64,000 bases of DNA from an uncultured Christensenella sp. (GTDB lineage: Bacteria > Bacillota > Clostridia > Christensenellales > CAG-917). Positions 61,813-64,000 of the stretch are shown piece after piece. The DNA lies in assembly GCA_910577815.1 (NCBI GenBank), contig CAJTNO010000001.1, positions 62,001 to 126,000 on the forward strand. The letters are read 5' to 3'. Each line of letters begins with the position of its first letter. Position 1 is the stretch's first letter. The position numbers and the translations under genes were made by a program. A model generated the notes under the pieces. The model worked only from the letters and a program-made list of their open reading frames with translations, was not told where the DNA came from and made no database searches.

Positions 61813-63258
61813 TTAATAGCTTTTTGCAAAGTAAAGAACTTTACTCGCAGGCTTCCCGCAGCAAACGCACTTGTCCCCTATGGGAGTCTGGTCAAACGGC
61901 AGCACTCTCGAGGTTGCAGACAGCTCCGCTTTTATCTTATCCTCGCACTCGCGGCAGCCGCACCACATAGTCTTTACAAAATGTCCCTTATCCAGCGCGA
62001 CCTTCATTTCGTTCATATCGGCGCATACGTCTATACGTGAATGTAAAAATTCGTGCGACTGCTTAAACATATTCTCGTGTATCTCGTCAAGCAGCGCGGG
62101 AATTTCCTCGCAAAGTCCGTCAAGCGACAAAATACTCTTTTCGTGAGTATCGCGGCGCACCGCGACCGCCTGTCCGTTTTCTATATCGCGCGGACCTATC
62201 TCGATACGCACGGGCACGCCCTTCATTTCCCACTCGTTGAATTTCCAACCGGGAGACTGGTCCCTGTCGTCCAGCTCTACGCGCACACCCGCATTTTTAA
62301 GCGCGGCGGCAACCTCGCTAGCCTTTTCCAGTACGCCTTCCTTATGGTAAGCGATAGGCACGATTACAACCTGCACGGGCGCGACTCTCGGCGGAAGCTT
62401 AAGTCCGCGTTGGTCGCCGTGCGCCATAATAAGCGCGCCGATTAAACGCGTAGACACTCCCCAGCTTGTCTGATAGGGATTTTTAAGCGCGCCGTCGCTG
62501 TCCAGATACTTTATTTCAAACGCGTTAGCAAAATTCTGACCGAGATAGTGGGAGGTTCCCGCCTGAAGGGATTTTCCGTCAAGCATCATAGCCTCCATAG
62601 AATACGTGGCAACGGCGCCCGCAAACTTTTCCTTTTCGGTCTTAACGCCCGTAAGCACGTCTATAGCAAGCACGTTCTGCATAAACTCGCGGTAGACCTC
62701 GAGCATACGCATAGTTTCCTCTCTTGCCTCCTCCTCTGTGCGGTGGAGCGTATGTCCCTCCTGCCACAGGAATTCGCTTGTACGCAAAAACGGACGCGTC
62801 GTCTTTTCCCATCTGACCACGTTCGCCCATTGGTTCACAAGCACGGGAAGGTCGCGATAGCTCTGCACCCACTTTGCGAACATCGAGCAGATTATAGTCT
62901 CCGAGGTGGGACGTACAACCAGCTTTTCGTCAAGAGGAGTATCCCCGATATGCGTAACAAGCGCAACCTCGGGAGCAAAGCCCTCCACGTGGTCCGCCTC
63001 CTTCACGAGATAGCTGTACGGTATGAGCATAGGAAAGTATGCGTTTTTATGTCCCGTAGCCTTAAAGCGACGGTCCAGCTCCTCCTGAATATGCTCCCAA
63101 ATCTCGTAGCCGTAGGGACGAATAACCATCGTTCCCTTAACGGGACCGTAGTCTACAAGCTGAGTCTTAAGCACTACGTCGGTGTACCACTGCGGAAAAT
63201 CCGCCGTCATATCGGCAATTTCCTTTACAAACTGATTGTCCTTCTGCTGTTTAGCCAT
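61813..63258 (-). CDS. proS: Prolyl-tRNA synthetase, archaeal/eukaryote-like type
   Basis: A 481-residue class II synthetase that charges tRNA-Pro. The active-site blocks are VRPTSETIICSMF, RTSEFLWQEGH and the LIGALIMAHGDQRGLKLPP motif 3 region. There is no inserted editing domain, and the C-terminal zinc domain (MWCGCRECED, then CVCCGKPA) ends in the tyrosine typical of the ProS-type 3 group found also in some bacteria. The promoter TTTACA-17-TATATT at 63302-63330 lies upstream. Confidence 0.96.
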   Translation of the reverse strand: MAKQQKDNQFVKEIADMTADFPQWYTDVVLKTQLVDYGPVKGTMVIRPYGYEIWEHIQEELDRRFKATGHKNAYFPMLIPYSYLVKEADHVEGFAPEVALVTHIGDTPLDEKLVVRPTSETIICSMFAKWVQSYRDLPVLVNQWANVVRWEKTTRPFLRTSEFLWQEGHTLHRTEEEAREETMRMLEVYREFMQNVLAIDVLTGVKTEKEKFAGAVATYSMEAMMLDGKSLQAGTSHYLGQNFANAFEIKYLDSDGALKNPYQTSWGVSTRLIGALIMAHGDQRGLKLPPRVAPVQVVIVPIAYHKEGVLEKASEVAAALKNAGVRVELDDRDQSPGWKFNEWEMKGVPVRIEIGPRDIENGQAVAVRRDTHEKSILSLDGLCEEIPALLDEIHENMFKQSHEFLHSRIDVCADMNEMKVALDKGHFVKTMWCGCRECEDKIKAELSATSRVLPFDQTPIGDKCVCCGKPASKVLYFAKSY

Positions 63259-63301
63259 AATAGCGTCCTTTATAAATATAAATAAGTTATTATATTATTA
63301 T

Positions 63302-63330
63302 AATATACCTTATACGTTGAATATTGTAAA
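63302..63330 (-). promoter_or_regulatory. Promoter of proS
   Basis: On the minus strand TTTACA (63325-63330) and TATATT (63302-63307) are 17 bases apart. No T-box leader is present. Confidence 0.55.
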
Positions 63331-63378
63331 CCTAAAAGACAAAAAATTACGGCGACGCAATCGCGCCGCCGCGTTTAA

Positions 63379-63846
63379 TCAATCCTCGTCCTCAAAATCT
63401 TCCTCGTCGTCCTCGTCGAAGCCGAGCAAATCATCCTCGTCCAGCTCCTCGAAGTCGTCTATCGGAGGCTCCTCATCATCGTCCATATCGTCAAGCTCGT
63501 CGTCCTGAAGCTGCGAAAGCGACACCTCGCTATCGTCGCTGCCGGGAGTAATCGGCTCCTCATCGTCCATATACTCCTCCCAGCCGTCGTCCTCGTCGCT
63601 CTTGTCAAGCTCCTTCTCGGCGCGCTCGGTGCGGCAAGCGAGGCAAATATCCTCGTCCGCGTCAAGGTAATTGACCTTGCAGATAGGACATATTCTCTCG
63701 CCCAATCCCGCGATATCGTCGTCCTCGTCCTCAAGCAGGCTCAGCTTGCTCGCCTTGCCCAGTTCAACCTTGCATACGTCACAAAATTCTTCTTCGTTAG
63801 GTATCCAGTTCAGTTCACAGCGTGGACATCTCTTATATTTTCCCAT
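63379..63846 (-). CDS. Acidic protein with two zinc ribbons
   Basis: A 155-residue protein. Two CxxC pairs form a first ribbon (CPRC and CDVC, about residues 6-30) and two more a second (CPIC and CLAC, about residues 55-80). The C-terminal half is almost purely acidic (runs such as DDEEPPIDDFEELDEDDLL), which suggests a highly charged disordered tail. I do not recognise the family; nucleic-acid or basic-protein binding is possible. The start at 63846 has GAGG upstream, and the longer frame from 63882 would overlap the promoter. Confidence 0.8.
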   Translation of the reverse strand: MGKYKRCPRCELNWIPNEEEFCDVCKVELGKASKLSLLEDEDDDIAGLGERICPICKVNYLDADEDICLACRTERAEKELDKSDEDDGWEEYMDDEEPITPGSDDSEVSLSQLQDDELDDMDDDEEPPIDDFEELDEDDLLGFDEDDEEDFEDED

Positions 63847-63884
63847 TTCAACCTCAAGGCTTTTAGGTTTTTTATTTTTCATAT

Positions 63885-63913
63885 ATTATATTGATAAGAT
63901 GTAATTATGTAAA
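63885..63913 (-). promoter_or_regulatory. Promoter of the zinc-ribbon gene
   Basis: On the minus strand TTTACA (63908-63913) and a perfect TATAAT (63885-63890) are 17 bases apart. Confidence 0.7.
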
Positions 63914-64000
63914 CTGATTTATACATTTTTTTAAAAATTTTTTTTAAAAAGCATATTTAGTATAATAGGTGAAAAAATCAACTATATATTGTAAAATAAA

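Noticed and set aside
61813..63258. T-box control of proS, gltX or cysS
   Set aside because: The upstream regions are short or occupied by other genes and contain no TGGTACCGC-like core.
1..64000. tRNA, rRNA, insertion sequences or prophage genes
   Set aside because: I found no tRNA T-arm pattern in the intergenic regions, no rRNA sequence and no transposase, integrase or phage structural gene.

Overview
The window looks like a chromosome fragment from an anaerobic, Gram-positive-type Firmicute of the class Clostridia. The evidence is the pyruvate:ferredoxin oxidoreductase at the left edge, the spore-lineage proteins (CwlD-type amidase, a SPOCS/DUF3794 protein with LysM, Veg), lipoproteins with a lipobox, a T-box leader, a PyrR-type attenuator and many TTGACA-17-TATAAT-like promoters. 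Coding DNA is of intermediate GC content, while the intergenic DNA is very AT-rich. An uncultured gut lineage such as Christensenellales is a reasonable guess from the protein styles, but this is inference. There are no rRNA or tRNA genes, prophage, insertion sequences or CRISPR arrays.

Layout. 1-3.3 kb: the 3' end of nifJ, a small XRE regulator, a 54-residue orphan and a divergent amino-acid kinase. 3.3-9.2 kb (minus strand): a GLUG/InlB-repeat lipoprotein behind a promoter-operator dyad, an ECF sigma/anti-sigma pair, a SPOCS-LysM protein and Veg. 9.5-12.6 kb: a large repeat lipoprotein. 12.7-18.0 kb (minus): cwlD, a small unknown gene, radC, gltX and an anchored subtilase. 18.0-18.3 kb: a divergent promoter region with three DnaA boxes. 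18.3-24.3 kb (plus): a PRC-barrel-like protein, an M1 peptidase lipoprotein, a split chromate transporter and an MFS transporter with large insertions. 24.8-29.3 kb (minus): glycogen phosphorylase and a GH13 glycosidase. 29.6-31.6 kb: a tryptophan T-box and trpB2. 31.7-32.5 kb: pyridoxal/pyridoxamine kinase. 32.8-38.4 kb: an ABC exporter operon with a large beta-rich surface protein. 38.6-44.4 kb (minus): ftsH, cysE, cysS, an esterase and a small membrane protein. 45.1-46.0 kb: rpsF-ssb-rpsR behind an S6:S18-binding leader. 46.4-48.3 kb: small regulators and a ComEC-like MBL-fold protein. 48.4-57.0 kb (minus): the complete pyrC-carB-pyrK-pyrD-pyrF-pyrE-pyrB operon except carA. 57.2-61.7 kb (plus): a GPH sugar transporter, a metallophosphoesterase and a membrane-anchored GT80-sialyltransferase-like protein. 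61.8-63.8 kb (minus): proS and an acidic zinc-ribbon protein.

The most unusual content lies between the genes. One element (24.4-24.7 kb as a tandem array, 38.46-38.55 kb inverted, and half a copy near 46.24 kb) folds into a stem whose arms change in a compensatory way between loci. A second element (26.74-26.84 and 44.86-44.99 kb) has conserved ends around a variable hairpin, and a third long palindrome follows rpsR. Pyrimidine synthesis appears to be controlled by a three-way RNA switch upstream of pyrC, and pyrB carries a PyrI-type zinc tail without the nucleotide-binding domain. All functional calls come from motif recognition by eye; no database search was run.
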